This document shows positions 35,740-48,370 of a stretch of 64,000 nucleotides of DNA, one piece after another; the first letter of the stretch is position 1; every line of letters starts with the position of its first letter. The notes under the pieces were generated by a model. The model saw nothing but the letters and a program-made list of their open reading frames with translations, was not told the origin of the DNA and did not search any database. Origin of the DNA: Beroe forskalii (Eukaryota; Ctenophora; Nuda; Beroida; Beroidae); assembly GCA_011033025.1 (NCBI GenBank), contig WFMF01000146.1, forward strand, positions 248,001 to 312,000, written 5' to 3'. A program made the position numbers and the translations under genes.

Positions 35740-37840
35740 TCTCAATGGCGAATTATTGGCGAAGGCTGACAGGCTGGCCGATGACGAACCCGCAATCCGC
35801 ATGTGTTTCAGTTTGCAAGCGTGAGCTTAGCTCGAAGTAAACTACTGCTGCTACGCTAGATACCTGATAGCAGACGTAAAGTAGTAGTAGAAGTTAGAGA
35901 AGTTAAATAAAATATGGTCTGAGACTTTTTGCAAAGGTATGTGCCATTCATGTTCACCACTTAGTTGATGCCTCAAGTTACTATCTACTCTGCATCAACA
36001 TTGGAAGATAATTCTATAAATAAAACAACAAATAAATCAACTTTAAGTCTCTTCCCGCAACTCTACCACGGACCCCATTAACCAAGGTGGAATAATTATC
36101 ATGAAAAGCATCACCGGACAGCTCATGTGCTCCAGTTCCAAACAATCTCCAGTGGCATTCAGAGATGTGAGATACGTCACTCTAGAGTCGAGAAATAACC
36201 TAGAGTCTAGAAATAACCTTAAATAGTTATAGATACAGAAGATGCTATTAATCTATTAATACCTTGCCCACATATCCCTGCCATTTTACCACGCCCCCTC
36301 AATCACCACACACTACCTATTTAGGTATTAACGTCTACAGGATTCTTAATGACTTCTTTATCGTTCCTCTGCAATCTGCATTCGGTTGTCGGCTATTTAG
36401 CTATTTCATAAAGATGCCTACGGGGGTCGGATATTACCTAGACGAGGTCAAATCACAGGAAAGCACAAAACCTTGCAAACCTGTCTCCAATAGCAGACTT
36501 AGAGTTACCAGTTATCTTGGGTAGTTATTGTTCAATTGTTTCCGGGCCCCATCCCTACCTGCCATTCGCTCCCAGCTCCAACCATTTTCTGCTCTGGTTC
36601 GATCTAAAGTTTCCTTATTACCCCTACAAGTCATTTCTTCGTATCATTACCGCCATTGACCTCTATTATTCTGAATTCTCTTCTTAAACAGCACTCTGCA
36701 GATTATCTACTGGAACATAGGTTTTATATTCGACGAGAAATAGGATGTTTGATGAATTTCATTTTTTTACTTCTTCAAAATTACGAATTTCTGATTCAGC
36801 TGAATCCATTTTCATGATTTGCAGTTGAAGATCTCCATTCTCCAGCAATAGCATAGGCTAATCATACCATAACTCAATCTTACAGCTATCATATGAAAAG
36901 TTATGATATCTGCCAATACTTACCGAATTCAACCGTTTCCTTCTCTTTCCACAAGTCACAGTCGTGCCATTTCCCAATTATATATAGGATCGGAGAATCT
37001 CAGATCTACTGTGTTATATGTTGCCTCTGACCGTGTCAATGCACTAGACTCCAGTAAATTAGCGAATTATACCAAATCACAGTGAACATCAACATGTAAT
37101 TGCTCGGGTGTAGATAGAGCTGCAATGCCAGGAAATCACATATAGAGCAGGAAATCCGTCCAGTGGGTAACCCGAGTATACTTCCAGTATAATAGTTTCC
37201 GGATAATTACCAATTTCCCTGCGAGAGTGACTGGGAAAGGGAGCAGTTTGTGAGAGATTGTAATCGTGAAACTCTGAGATATTGTCGTATGCGAGGGAAT
37301 ACAAGCCGTTTTTTGCAGTGTGCCATGGGTTTGTTCGAGATGTTTTCTGGTTTCCTTGATTCGGGTTGCTGAGTAGGCTTGATATTCGACCTTTTCCTGC
37401 TTTTAGCATCAAAGAGAAACATGGCGTGTGTTGTCATATGGAAAGATCGCTCGTATTATATCCTGCTGCATCATCATCCAGAATCATGACTATATATAAT
37501 CCATGTGCAAGGCATAATAGAGTTGGCTTAGTAGTATATACTAGACTTGTACTACTCAACAATAGCTACCGTATATTATGAAATCTCTTTCATTGAATAG
37601 AACGTACTCTTGAATTGTCTGCCGCAGCAGTTGTGTAGCATTATATTATGACTCACATCTTTTCTTTTACTCATCGCGAAATTCAAATCTTGTGTGCTTC
37701 CTGTTGAGATGTACCCAATCTACAAGTCATATTGAGTTCTGTAGTTAATTTAGAAATATTTTATGGTGACGAAAATGAAAGACGAGAATACCTTCCTTTC
37801 GTGGCAAAACTAAAAACAGGTATACACCTCTGCCCTCTAA

Positions 37841-37930
37841 ACGCCGCGCATGAGAAATAGGCGGGTCATTATCATAGCTCAATGAAGTGAGTTGAAGATG
37901 TTGATCCGCCTATTTCTCTTACTCGTCGTT
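37841..37930. mobile_element. Foldback element, family 2 copy 1
   Basis: ACGCCGCGCATGAGAAATAG...CTATTTCTCTTACTCGTCGT arms with the inner TCATTATCATAGCTCAATGA shared with 43081-43180. Confidence 0.75.
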
Positions 37931-38212
37931 TAATTTTCTAGCAAACTTCCCGTTTTTGATTTTTTGAAGCCACAAGTTCTGACAGGCTTTTAAAAATTAG
38001 CTGCCCCTACTGACACCGTGCTCATGCTATCTGCACATAATATTGTACTCTGCTTCTCTAGTTTTAATTAGTTAGTACAATAAAAGCTGCTGCAGTACAA
38101 TATTCAAGTCATTAAATTTTAATTGAAATGTCTAATCATGGAAATAAAACTTTTATTTTGCTTGCCGTGTACCTGTCATACATATTGACAGAAAAGGAAG
38201 GAGACACGACCA

Positions 38213-38462
38213 AGGTTGTTAAATACGTGATTTTAAAAAGTACGGCAAAAAATACGAAACGTACTTTTTTTCCATGAAAATTACCATATTTTTGGGAGTG
38301 CAATAGTGAGTCAAAATGCATCGTTCAACTTTCATAAATATGATTATTTTGTATTGCCATATTGTGTGTAAAAACGTCGCGCGCGCACCATAAATGATGA
38401 CGACATCCAAATTTCATTCAGTAGCGCGCTGCGCGCGTACTTTTTCACGTATTAAACAACCC
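38213..38462. mobile_element. 250-bp element with inverted ends
   Basis: The left end GGTTGTTAAATACGTG pairs with the right end CACGTATTAAACAACC, followed inward by AAAGTAC / GTACTTTTT. The interior has GCGCGCGC runs. No frame of note. Confidence 0.7.
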
Positions 38463-38814
38463 CTATTCAGGCCTGCAGAGTGCAGGTGTTGCTATTTCTT
38501 GTCACGTATTTTAAGAAAAAATACGCGTATTTTCCTCTAGAAGCGTACATTTTCGAAGCGAACATGATCATGATGTCTTTTCCCACTTGCAGGATGACGA
38601 TCTTCACAGAGTCATCCTCTGAGAGAGAGAGAGAGACAGATGTTATGTTGACATGGTCCGGCAAGCAGATCTAACTTCAAAGTCTTTTAATTAAGAAATT
38701 AAAATCATCTGACAGATCTCATTATGCAACCTTTCAAATCTCTTTTCACGATTTTTGCACGTATTTAACAGCTCTGGACACGAGCACCCAATTTTAAGTG
38801 TCTGACCTCATGAG

Positions 38815-38960
38815 ATTTGCACCCGTTTGTGACTTGTCAGACTGAGACTTTAGATTTGCATCTGTTTGTGAGACTGAGACTTTATGATTTGCATTTGTTT
38901 GTGAGACTGAGACTTTAGAGTTCCATGGGTTTGTGAGGCTGAGATTTAAGAGTTGCATGA
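38815..38960. repeat. ~45-bp tandem repeat, 3-4 units
   Basis: Units share TTTGTGAGACTGAGACTTTA followed by GATTTGCAT-like sequence. Confidence 0.8.
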
Positions 38961-39892
38961 GCAGGAATGAAGCGTGCATACACCTACATAAACCTATTTT
39001 TAGGATCAAACATCCATTAGCCACTTAACCAGACAGAAGCTGGTGCAGCTTGGTGCCACTCTACCCATCTCTTCAGGATCTCTAATTATTCTCTGCAGTT
39101 GGAGTTGTTAATGATGCGAATTGCTGCAGCAATCTAACTCCATCAACTCCTGAGCCGGTTTATATATTGAATCATTACAAAACGTATATTTCAACGTCTA
39201 AAGGAGTTATATAAGCAGGGCTAGAGCGTGTTTAATTATATATATTCGACTACAGCAGAGTAATGGCAGCAGCTCGCAGCAGAGGATCAAATTAAAGTTC
39301 TCAAGTGATTATAACAAAGATGGGCATCAAATGTCAGTCTCCCAATATATTTCTCTAGCTCTCAAAGCTTTGATGTAGGGCAGGATCATAGTGCCCACAG
39401 TCGCATTCATACGCCCGGGGATGTGTGAATTGTTGCGGACATCCGGCAATGGGGTTCAGTTTAATCTTTGCTTTGTTGCATGGTATCTTTTTGTGATAAA
39501 TGTGCCTTATCGTTGCAGTGTGCTTTATCATAACTTTGTGCCTTATCATTGTTGTGGGCTTGTTAAATCGTGAAGATGTAGCTTTATATTAAATGCACAG
39601 AGTTCGATGATAAGATGTGGGCTTAAAGCAACTCAATACATGAGTTGCTGTACCCCTTGTTACATTAAATTGCTTTATATTGGGGCATTCGAGGACTCCG
39701 GGAACATATAATGTGCCCACTTGAATACATTAACACTTGAATACATTAGTTAAAAGCTTTTAAGCATTCCGTCATTTACTGAGAAACAGGGGGGCTTAAG
39801 ACCAGCTCTCACTCCTACGTTGCTGATCGTTTAATTTCATGTTCCTTGATTTGATAAGGTGTTTGAAGTAGGATGATGGTTTATTGCCACGC

Positions 39893-40262
39893 CATGACAC
39901 TTTCGTACCTTTTAACTGATACCATGCCACCTTGACACCATTTGCTCCGAGGCTCGGACAACATATCACTCTTATTTTTTCATTGAAACCATGTCCCAAT
40001 GACACCATTTGCTTTGAAACTCAGACACCATGTTACCTTGACACCATGCAACCTTGACACCATTTGATCTGAGCATCTGACACTATGTCACCTTGACACC
40101 ATTTTCTTCGATGCTCTTACACCATGTCACTTTTCATCTTTTCACTGACATCATGTAACCTTGACACCATTTGCTTTGAAACTCAGACACCATGTTACCT
40201 TGACACCATGCGACCTTGACACCAGTTATTGCTCGGAATCTCTGACACCATGTTACTTTCAT
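39893..40262. repeat. Irregular TTGACACCAT repeats
   Basis: Higher-order imperfect array built from ACCTTGACACCAT, TTTGCTTTGAAACTCAGACA and TTTTTCACTGACATCATG modules. Confidence 0.8.
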
Positions 40263-43080
40263 CTTTTTCACTGACATCATGCCAAATTATATTTGAAAAT
40301 TCCTTGAAAAATTCCTTGCCACTTTGAAAATCATTTGCTCACACACTGTGATATTTTGACACCATTTGCTACAATCCCTGAGCCATCTGACTCAAATATT
40401 ATTTGGAATCTCAACCCACGCAGATCGTGGTGGCAGGCAATGGAGGCCACCCACAGAGACTGGCAGCCCATTTGAGGGAAGGAAAAGAGGGACAAATAAG
40501 GAATTTCACGGGGATTATTAGGGGATTTACGGGGATTATTTTACGGGTATTTTACGTGGATCAATCCGAGAATAGAGCATTCCCACAGTAATTGACGCTT
40601 TGTGAAGGACCTTCCCAGCTGTGTAGTTTATTATAAAACTATAATAATGGCATTTCATTGTTGTTATATAAGTATATATGTACACGCACTTGTTGAGTTA
40701 TGTACTCGAGTTATGTGTTGAGTATCAGGCACCTTTGTCCTAGCAAAAAGTTGAGAATATATTACTGAGATCTTTAAATGCCTACACAAATTATTACAAT
40801 TCTGCTTGATCCACTCATAGAATTCTTTGCTTGTTCCCATCCTTTTTGTCACACCTTTTGATAAAGAAGCTAGGCACTTTTACCTAAGGAAAGGTATAGT
40901 TTTTCAATTCCAAAGTTATTGAATATGCAACAAAGTTCGTTGATAGCACCCTTTACTTTCTTACTTTTAATTGTTAAGTAGTTGAGTTATATTCGTAGAG
41001 TAGTGCTTTATCGCTCGCATTCCTTTCGAGGCATACGCATTTCTAACTTTATCAGGTGCTATTGAATTGCCAGATTTCAACTTTTTAAGTAAGTATTCTG
41101 AATAAAACAAAAGGCTATTTCGCATAATTTCTGCACTGCACCTATTTATAAATACTGAATATTTATAAATACTGAATATATACTAGAAATAATAAAAATT
41201 CATGTACAACACTTAAATTTGTTCCCCTGTGCTAAATTCCTTTGCGAAGGTGATTGCCAATTTTCGTTTGGCTGCAGAGCTTGACTCATGGTATACAGTG
41301 TAACTATACATAAACTGCATGTTTATTTGGTAAAATCGGACTTTTTGTTTGATAGGTGGAATGAAACTGGATTTAAATCAAAAATTAATCTCGATGTTTT
41401 TAGCATGTTGTGTAGACTCAATCCATGTTTTATTTAAATGTTTTAGGCATTACTGTATCAGCAATCAGCATTCTGACCTTCAGGTTTTTTTCTTTTTAAA
41501 AAATAAAATGCTCAACAGTTGCAGACACAGCACATAATAACAGATAGCATGTAATTTTATATCGTAATACACTGAGCTTTTTGCATCCAGTTAATATTAT
41601 CATCGCTTTATCATACAGTTTTATGTTGTATCAAGTTACAGAATGCTAATTAGTTTGCATTATTCTCGATTTATTTTTATAGGTCGACAGTTTTTTTGTC
41701 AGTTGTTCAACGGTGAATGAAAAATCATTTATCACAGGCCAATTCAATGCAGAGGTCGGAGATACGAATTCACCACAATATTTCGATTGATTCGTTTTCC
41801 GCAACTACACTATGTAAGATTTTGCCCTTAGACCAATTCCAATATCTTTAATGACCATGCTGTAAAGCTTATATCATGAGTTGCACAAGAGGTGAAAAGT
41901 CGTAAATCTCGCAAATATTTGCTTATTTGATGATAAAAACAACATTCTGTGAGGGTTGCTCAACAAATCAGTCCATGTTCGACGCCCTCGGGTTTGAGCA
42001 TCAAATAGCACCAGAGTGGGCTCATTATATTTTAAAGGTCGAAACATAACAACCCCCGCAACATGCCAACAACTCTGACATTTCATTGGCTGTTTATCAC
42101 AGATCTGTAATAACTTTTTAAATGAACGTGTTTTCATGTGACAGGAAGCTCCTTGGCGGTGAGAATTCAGTCAGTCTGCAACCTGAATTCATGCACCACT
42201 TAACATGAACATCACTACGTTCACTATATTTAAGAAGTGTTTAAAGTTTTAAAATATAGAATTCCGTCAAGAATTTTAGTACAAGTGAGTTCTTCTAACT
42301 GCTTTCCTGTACGGGGAATTTATGCTATTTAAAATTTTTGATTCCATTTGCAGGATTTCCTTTGCATACATTGTAAGATTCGTTTGCTCTGTGGCAACTA
42401 AGCCTTTTACTGCATATTAGGTAATTGAAATACGTGTATTGTACTCTACCAAGCTACTTAGTTAATCCTTGTTTCTTTGTCGCTGCTTTGCTTATTGAGT
42501 ACATAATGTTTGAAAAAACATGCTTAGTCTTCTGCCAATAAGTACAATGATACTAAATGTTTCTACTTAGGATATTAATGAAGTATGAAATAGTGTGAGT
42601 TGCTCGAAAACCACAATTTAACAACTCAATGGTTGAATCATTTAGGCTAAAACAAGCGTAAAGAGTTGAGGATGAACTTATGAAATATTTGACCGATGCG
42701 CATAGAATTATATTACCAACAATCGCTATACGATAGGTACTGTAGATGAATATACACTAAGACACTACAGGCTGTGTACTGAGCTCATGCACGGTATCGA
42801 TTGACACAATCGAAGGAATGACATCGTCTACATAACGAGTCTACGGCTGCAATCTGACTACTTAAATCAATTTAATTCTATAATTATTCCAATCTGTTGA
42901 TTTGGATCCTTCCCGATCATACTAGCATTTAGGGAATTGAAGTTGAATACGTTTAAATGATGCGAGGAGTTTTAAAAGCATGTTTCACGTCTAAAACTCA
43001 GTACATTCCACGCCGCATAGTACACGACGAAAAATAGTGGCAAAAATCGCATACTTTTTAACACTTCTTCTCAGTACTGA

Positions 43081-43180
43081 ACGCCGTGCGCGAGAAATAG
43101 GCGGACAGGATGACGTCATTATCATGGCTCAATGTAGTGAGTTGATGACGTCACACCGCCTATTTCTCGCACGCAGCGTA
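43081..43180. mobile_element. Foldback element, family 2 copy 2
   Basis: ACGCCGTGCGCGAGAAATAG with GGCGG pairs with CCGCCTATTTCTCGCACGCA; inside, TGACGTCA occurs on both arms. It lies 420 bp upstream of the AKAP-like gene's first exon, so its CRE-like TGACGTCA boxes could act on that promoter (inference). Confidence 0.8.
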
Positions 43181-43601
43181 TAATACACTCACACAGCTGG
43201 GGCATAGGCAGAAATCAGAATTTTCTCTGCGGTTCTTTGAAACTTTTGGCATCACCGATGTTTTTTCTCATGATCAAATAATAAAGAATATTATCCGTCT
43301 TTGCTAGGTTTCGTTTTGGTTGTTTCTGACTTATGGTTCGAATTCTATTTCTTTGACTACGACCTCGAAACAATGTTCTACCCCATAATGGGCTCGTTGT
43401 GCATTACTGTACAGTGTGTTTTTGAGTTCGGAAGCCAAGATAATATAGTCTCTTAAAGTTTATACCCCCACTCGGGTTTTTTGGTTGATCTAGAGCCTAT
43501 GAAATTCCAAAAAATGTTCTCAGACCTAGTGTACAATTCACTAAACACTCTGTCAAACATCCTGCCCTCATTATTTAGCATGGTAACGTAGCAGAAGCAA
43601 C

Positions 43602-45032
43602 ATGGAAGAAATTCACGAGATTCAAGACGAGATTCAGGAATTGGAGCCACCAATAATTGCTCCACTGGCAGGTATGACTCGACTGAGCACATATTATGCA
43701 CATCCAAATTGGATTTTCTAATCTCAAATCTGTATTGAAATGTCTATCAGCATTTTGATGAGCTTTGATCCTTCAAAACATGTACTAGATTTTTCATATA
43801 ACAAATCATAACAGCAAGCTGTGCAATGATTTATTGATTTTGTTTCGATTTCAGATGAAAGCTCACTCCCGGAAGAGGTAGCATCAGGAGACTCATACGA
43901 GGTGCTCACCAAGACCTTCACCTTCATCCTATCCTACCTGGTGTATCTGGTAGTGATGGGCGTAGTTCTGGAGTTCTGGGGTAAGCTAAAGGGCAGTACT
44001 AGGCAGTGCATAACGGAGGGTGTGAGTAAGTATTTGGTGGGGAGGGATACAGGGCAGAAGGAGGAAGATGATGTCTTCACAGACACAGAACCAGAACCTG
44101 CAACCCATCAAGACACAGAACAAGAACCAACAACCCATCAAGACACAGAACCAGAACCAAGCACAGAACCTGCAACTCTTGAAGACATGGAACCTGACAC
44201 AGAGCCTGACGTTTACACAGACATACAAACAGCTGACATACTGCTGCAATCTGATATCATGGAGGCTAGCATTCAGGAGGAAGTGTGGCCGGATACCCGT
44301 GCTGAGGCATACAAACAGCCAACCACTCAGGAAGAAGAAGATCCAATCACTCTGGAAGAAGAACAGGCATTCCCGATGGCTGAAGAACAAGCATTCCCAA
44401 TGGTTAAAGATGAGCCAGCCATTTTGTTTGAAGAAGAGCCAGTCCCAATGGTTGAAGAGGAGCTAGTCCCAATGGTTGAAGATCAGACAGTCACTTTGGT
44501 TGAACAAGAGCCAGTCATTTTGGTTGAAGCACAGCAGGCCACTCTGACCGAAAGAGAACCAGACTTACCAACTGACACAACCACACCAGCTTACATACAG
44601 GCAGGAGCGTCAGCAAGCACTGTAGACTTGGCCACAGAGACAAAGGAACAGTCGGAACCAGCAGCAGACAAACAGCCAGAAGCACAGAAAACTCCAGAGA
44701 TACAGGCAAACAGGCCAGCTGACGCAAAGGTGGACATACAAATAGACATACGGATTGGCACACAACGCGACATACAGGCAGACATACAGACCAACATTAG
44801 CACTGAGGACAAAACAGGGCAGCAAGCAGATGGTAAAGCTCCAGAGGGAGCAGGGGCAGATACAGGGAGTAATGCAGAGGACTCAGGACACGAATCAGGG
44901 AGTAATGATAGTGGAGATGTGAGGGAGTTCGACGATTTCTCCGTCTACGGTATCGCTGAGTCCTTCGTTCAGGATACGATTACCAAAGCTGTCGAACAGT
45001 GTCAGCAACTCGAACAGCAGATAATAGCGTGA
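43602..45032 (+). CDS. Single-pass membrane protein with AKAP-like C-terminal helix
   Basis: Exon 1 is 43602-43671 and exon 2 is 43855-45032; the intron has GTATGA and TTTCAG ends and splits a GAT codon, giving 415 residues. A short acidic N-terminus is followed by one membrane segment at about 45-62 (FTFILSYLVYLVVMGVVL) with no signal peptide, then a roughly 340-residue tail rich in Glu, Pro, Thr and Gln with tandem motifs (DTEPEP, EEEPVPMVEE, DIQ). The extreme C-terminus, residues 390-410, is an amphipathic helix (AESFVQDTITKAVEQC) that fits the A-xx-hh-xx-hh-xx-hh pattern of PKA RII-binding helices in A-kinase anchoring proteins. The role is therefore proposed as membrane anchoring of PKA; the tail is too low in complexity for a family call. 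It is convergent with the innexin locus downstream. Confidence 0.7.
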
Positions 45033-45059
45033 AGTGCTGATCAATCGGAATGCTCAAAG

Positions 45060-45800
45060 CTGCATGCTTTTATTCAAACCAATATTGTCATTACCCCAAA
45101 GTGGCGAAGTAGACTATTAATTTGTTTGTGAGTTGTGCCTTGTGACATGGACTTGCTTCGTTTTGTGTGATGGTTAGTGTGTATAATTGCTGCTTGAAAG
45201 AACTCGAAACGCAATGAATAAAACAAGAGCATCTTTCGTTCAGATTTCAGTAAGGCATCTCCTAGTTCATAATAGGAATGTGACAAATTGAATAGGAAAA
45301 TGCAATATACTGAAAATAGTTTCTTATACATAACATGTAATCCCATAAAAAGTGTTAATTTTGCAAGGGTTAAGATACTAAAATAAAAAAAGCGGACTGT
45401 TAATAGTTATATAGTGACATGAACTCTTAGGCAAGATTCAACGATATCTTGCGTCTAAACTTTCACAGTTATCATTGAGCTAAGAGCTATTCTGTGTGGA
45501 AAATTTAAAAATAATCGAATAAAACATATCATACAAAATATCATCGAGTATCAATCTATTATGTGTGTCAAATGTACAGTGTATGCAAAAATTGAAGATA
45601 TTTTATGATTTGAAATGGTGTTTTAAGTGGTGTCTCAATCATTGCTTCAAGATTATTATCTGTTTGACTTTTTTAAATTCAAATATGGCATAAAAATATT
45701 GTTAAACGAGTCTGTTAAAATGAGTCTGACTGCAAGGTCAGCAAGAATGGCACCATGCCATAACATTTTCCTACGTTATATGTAGCATCTACTACAGGGT
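45060..45800. repeat. Segmental-duplication flank, copy A
   Basis: Closely matches 52600-53560 in the same orientation, with scattered indels and substitutions (shared blocks include GCTGCTTGAAAGAACTCGAA and AATGGTGTTTTAAGTGGTGT). It separates the AKAP-like stop codon from the innexin C-terminal minisatellite. Confidence 0.9.
45217..45222 (+). terminator. Candidate poly(A) signal of the AKAP-like gene
   Basis: AATAAA lies 185 bases after the stop. The surrounding 3' flank, including this signal, is repeated at 52778-52783 by the segmental duplication. Confidence 0.45.
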
Positions 45801-45837
45801 AGTGCAGAGTACTACAGGGTTAGTGTTAATCCTGTGC

Positions 45838-48370
45838 TCACTACAGGGTATCCTCGAACTCGAGCTCATTGTCCGGGTGTATGAACTCCTCTTCTTCATC
45901 CTCTACTACAGGGTATCCTCGAACTCCAGCTCATTGTCCGGGTGTATAAACTCCTCCTCCTCCTCTACTACAGGGTATCCTCGAACTCCAGCTCATTGTC
46001 CGGGTGTATAAACTCCTCCTCCTCCTCTACTACAGGGTATCCTCGAACTCTAGCTCATTGTCCGGGTGTATAAACTCCTCCTCCTCCTCTACTACAGGGT
46101 ATCCTCGAACTCCAGCTCATTGTCCGGGTGTATAAACTCCTCCTCCTCCTCTACTACAGGGTATCCTCGAACTCCAGCTCATTGTCCGGGTGTATGAACT
46201 CCTCCTCCTCCTCTACTACAGGGTATCCTCGAACTCCAGCTCATTGTCCGGGTGTATAAACCTCCTCCTCCTCTACTACAGGGCATCCTCGAACTCCAGC
46301 TCATTGTCCGGGTGTATAAACTCCTCCTCCTCCTCTACTACAGGGTATCCTCGAACTCTAGCTCATTGTCCGGGTGTATGAACTCCTCCTCCTCCTCTAC
46401 TACAGGGTATCCTCGAACTCCAGCTCATTGTCCGGGTGTATGAACTCCTCCTCCTCCTCTACTACAGGGTATCCTCGAACTCCAGCTCATTGTCCGGGTG
46501 TATAAACTCCTCCTCTTCCTCTACTACAGGGTATCCTCGAACTCCAGCTCATTGTCCGGGTATAAACTCCTCCTCCTCCTCTACTACAGAGTATCCTCGA
46601 ACTCCAGCTCATTGTCCGGGTGTATAAACTCCTCCTCCTCTACTACAGGGTATCCTCGAACTCCAGCTCATTGTCCGGGTGTATGAACTCCTCCTCCTCC
46701 TCTACTACAGGGTATCCTCGAACTCCAGCTCATTGTCCGGGTGTATAAACTCCTCCTCCTCCTCTACTACAGAGTATCCTCGAACTCCAGCTCATTGTCC
46801 GGGTGTATGAACTCCTCCTCCTACTCTACTACAGGGTATCCTCGAACTCCAGCTCATTGTCCGGGTGTATAAACTCCTCCTCCTCCTCTACTACAGGGTA
46901 TCCTCGAACTCCAGCTCATTGTCCGGGTGTATAAACTCCTCCTCCTCCTCTACTACAGGGTATCCTCGAACTCCAGCTCATTGTCCGGGTGTATAAACTC
47001 CTCCTCCTCCTCTACTACAGGGTATCCTCGAACTCCAGCTCATTGTCCGGGTGTATAAACTCCTCCTCCTCTACTACAGGGTATCCTCGAACTCCAGCTC
47101 ATTGTCCGGGTGTATGAACTCCTCCTCCTCCTCTACTACAGGGTATCCTCGAAATCCAGCTCATTGTCCGGGTGTATAAACTCCTCCTCCTCCTCTACTA
47201 CAGGGTATCCTCGAACTCCAGCTCATTGTCCGGGTGTATAAACTCCTCCTCCTCCTCCTCTACAGGGTATCCTCGAACTCCAGCTCATTGTCCGGGTGTA
47301 TAAACTCCTCCACCTCCTCTACTACAGGGTATCCTCGAACTCCAGCTCATTGTCCGGGTGTATGAACTCCTCCTCCTCCTCTACTACAGGGTATCCTCGA
47401 ACTCCAGCTCATTGCCCGGGTGTATAAACTCCTCCTCCTCTACTACAGGGTATCCTCGAACTCCAGCTCATTGTCCGGGTGTATGAACTCCTCCTCCTCC
47501 TCTACTACAGGGTATCCTCGAACTCCAGCTCATTGTCCGGGTGTATAAACTCCTCCTCCTCCTCTACTACAGGGTATCCTCGAACTCCAGCTCATTGTCC
47601 GGGTGTATAAACTCCTCCTCCTCCTCTACTACAGGGTATCCTCGAACTCCAGCTCATTGTCCGGGTGTATAAACTCCTCCTCCTCCTCTACTACAGGGTA
47701 TCCTCGAACTCCAGCTCATTGTCCAGGTGTATAAACTCCTCCTCCTCCTCTACTACAGGGTATCCTCGAACTCCAGCTCATTGTCCGGGTATATAAACTC
47801 CTCCTCCTCCTCTACTACAGGGTATCCTCGAACTCCAGCTCATTGTCCGGGTGTATAAACTCCTCCTCCTCTACTACAGGGTATCCTCGAACTCCAGCTC
47901 ATTGTCCGGGTGTATGAACTCCTCCTCTTCCTCTACTACAGGGTATCCTCGAACTCCAGCTCATTGTCCGGGTGTATAAACTCCTCCTCCTCCTCTACTA
48001 CAGGGTATCCTCCAACTCCAGCTCATTGTCCGGGTGTATAAACTCCTCCTCCTCTACTACAGGGTATCCTCGAACTCCAGCTCATTGTCCGGGTGTATGA
48101 ACTCCTCCTCCTCCTCTACTATAGGGTATCCTCGAACTCCAGCTCATTGTCCGGGTGTATAAACTCCTCCTCCTCCTCCTCTACTACAGGGTATCCTCGA
48201 ACTCCAGCTCATTGTCCGGGTGTATAAACTCCTCCTCCTCCTCCTCCTCTACTACAGGGTATCCTCGAACTCCAGCTCATTGTCCGGGTGTATAAACTCC
48301 TCCTCCTCCTCTACTACAGGGTATCCTCGAACTCCAGCTCATTGTCCGGGTGTATAAACTCCTCCTCCTC
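45838..48370. repeat. 62-bp minisatellite derived from the innexin C-terminus, array A (~41 units)
   Basis: Very regular units, on the plus strand TACAGGGTATCCTCGAACTC, CAGCTCATTGTCCGGGTGTA, then TAAACTCCTCC and a variable CTC run. Read on the minus strand each unit can encode EFIHPDNELEFEDTL followed by TAG, that is, the last residues and stop of the innexin. The first unit (48314-48370) is the real coding end; the rest are downstream of the stop. 62 is not a multiple of three, so it is not a protein repeat. Confidence 0.95.

Larger units (their letters stand above)
31341..43600. other. 12 kb without a recognisable gene
   Basis: AT-rich with short frames only. It contains the arrays and foldbacks listed separately (32131-32590, 33732-33840, 34963-35150, 35602-35739, 37841-37930, 38213-38462, 38815-38960, 39893-40262, 43081-43180). 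One stretch near 40430-40510 looks exon-like on the plus strand (AG|ATCGTGGTGGCAGG) but I cannot link it to another exon. Confidence 0.55.

Noticed and set aside
44068-44466. 132-codon plus frame and several minus frames inside the AKAP-like exon
   Set aside because: Out-of-frame shadows of the repetitive Glu/Gln-rich coding exon.
45074-45346. 90-codon minus frame resembling part of 52374-52970
   Set aside because: Similarity follows from the segmental duplication of the 3' flank; no coding signature independent of that.
45838-48370. CRISPR array
   Set aside because: Units are contiguous tandem repeats with no unique spacers, in animal DNA.
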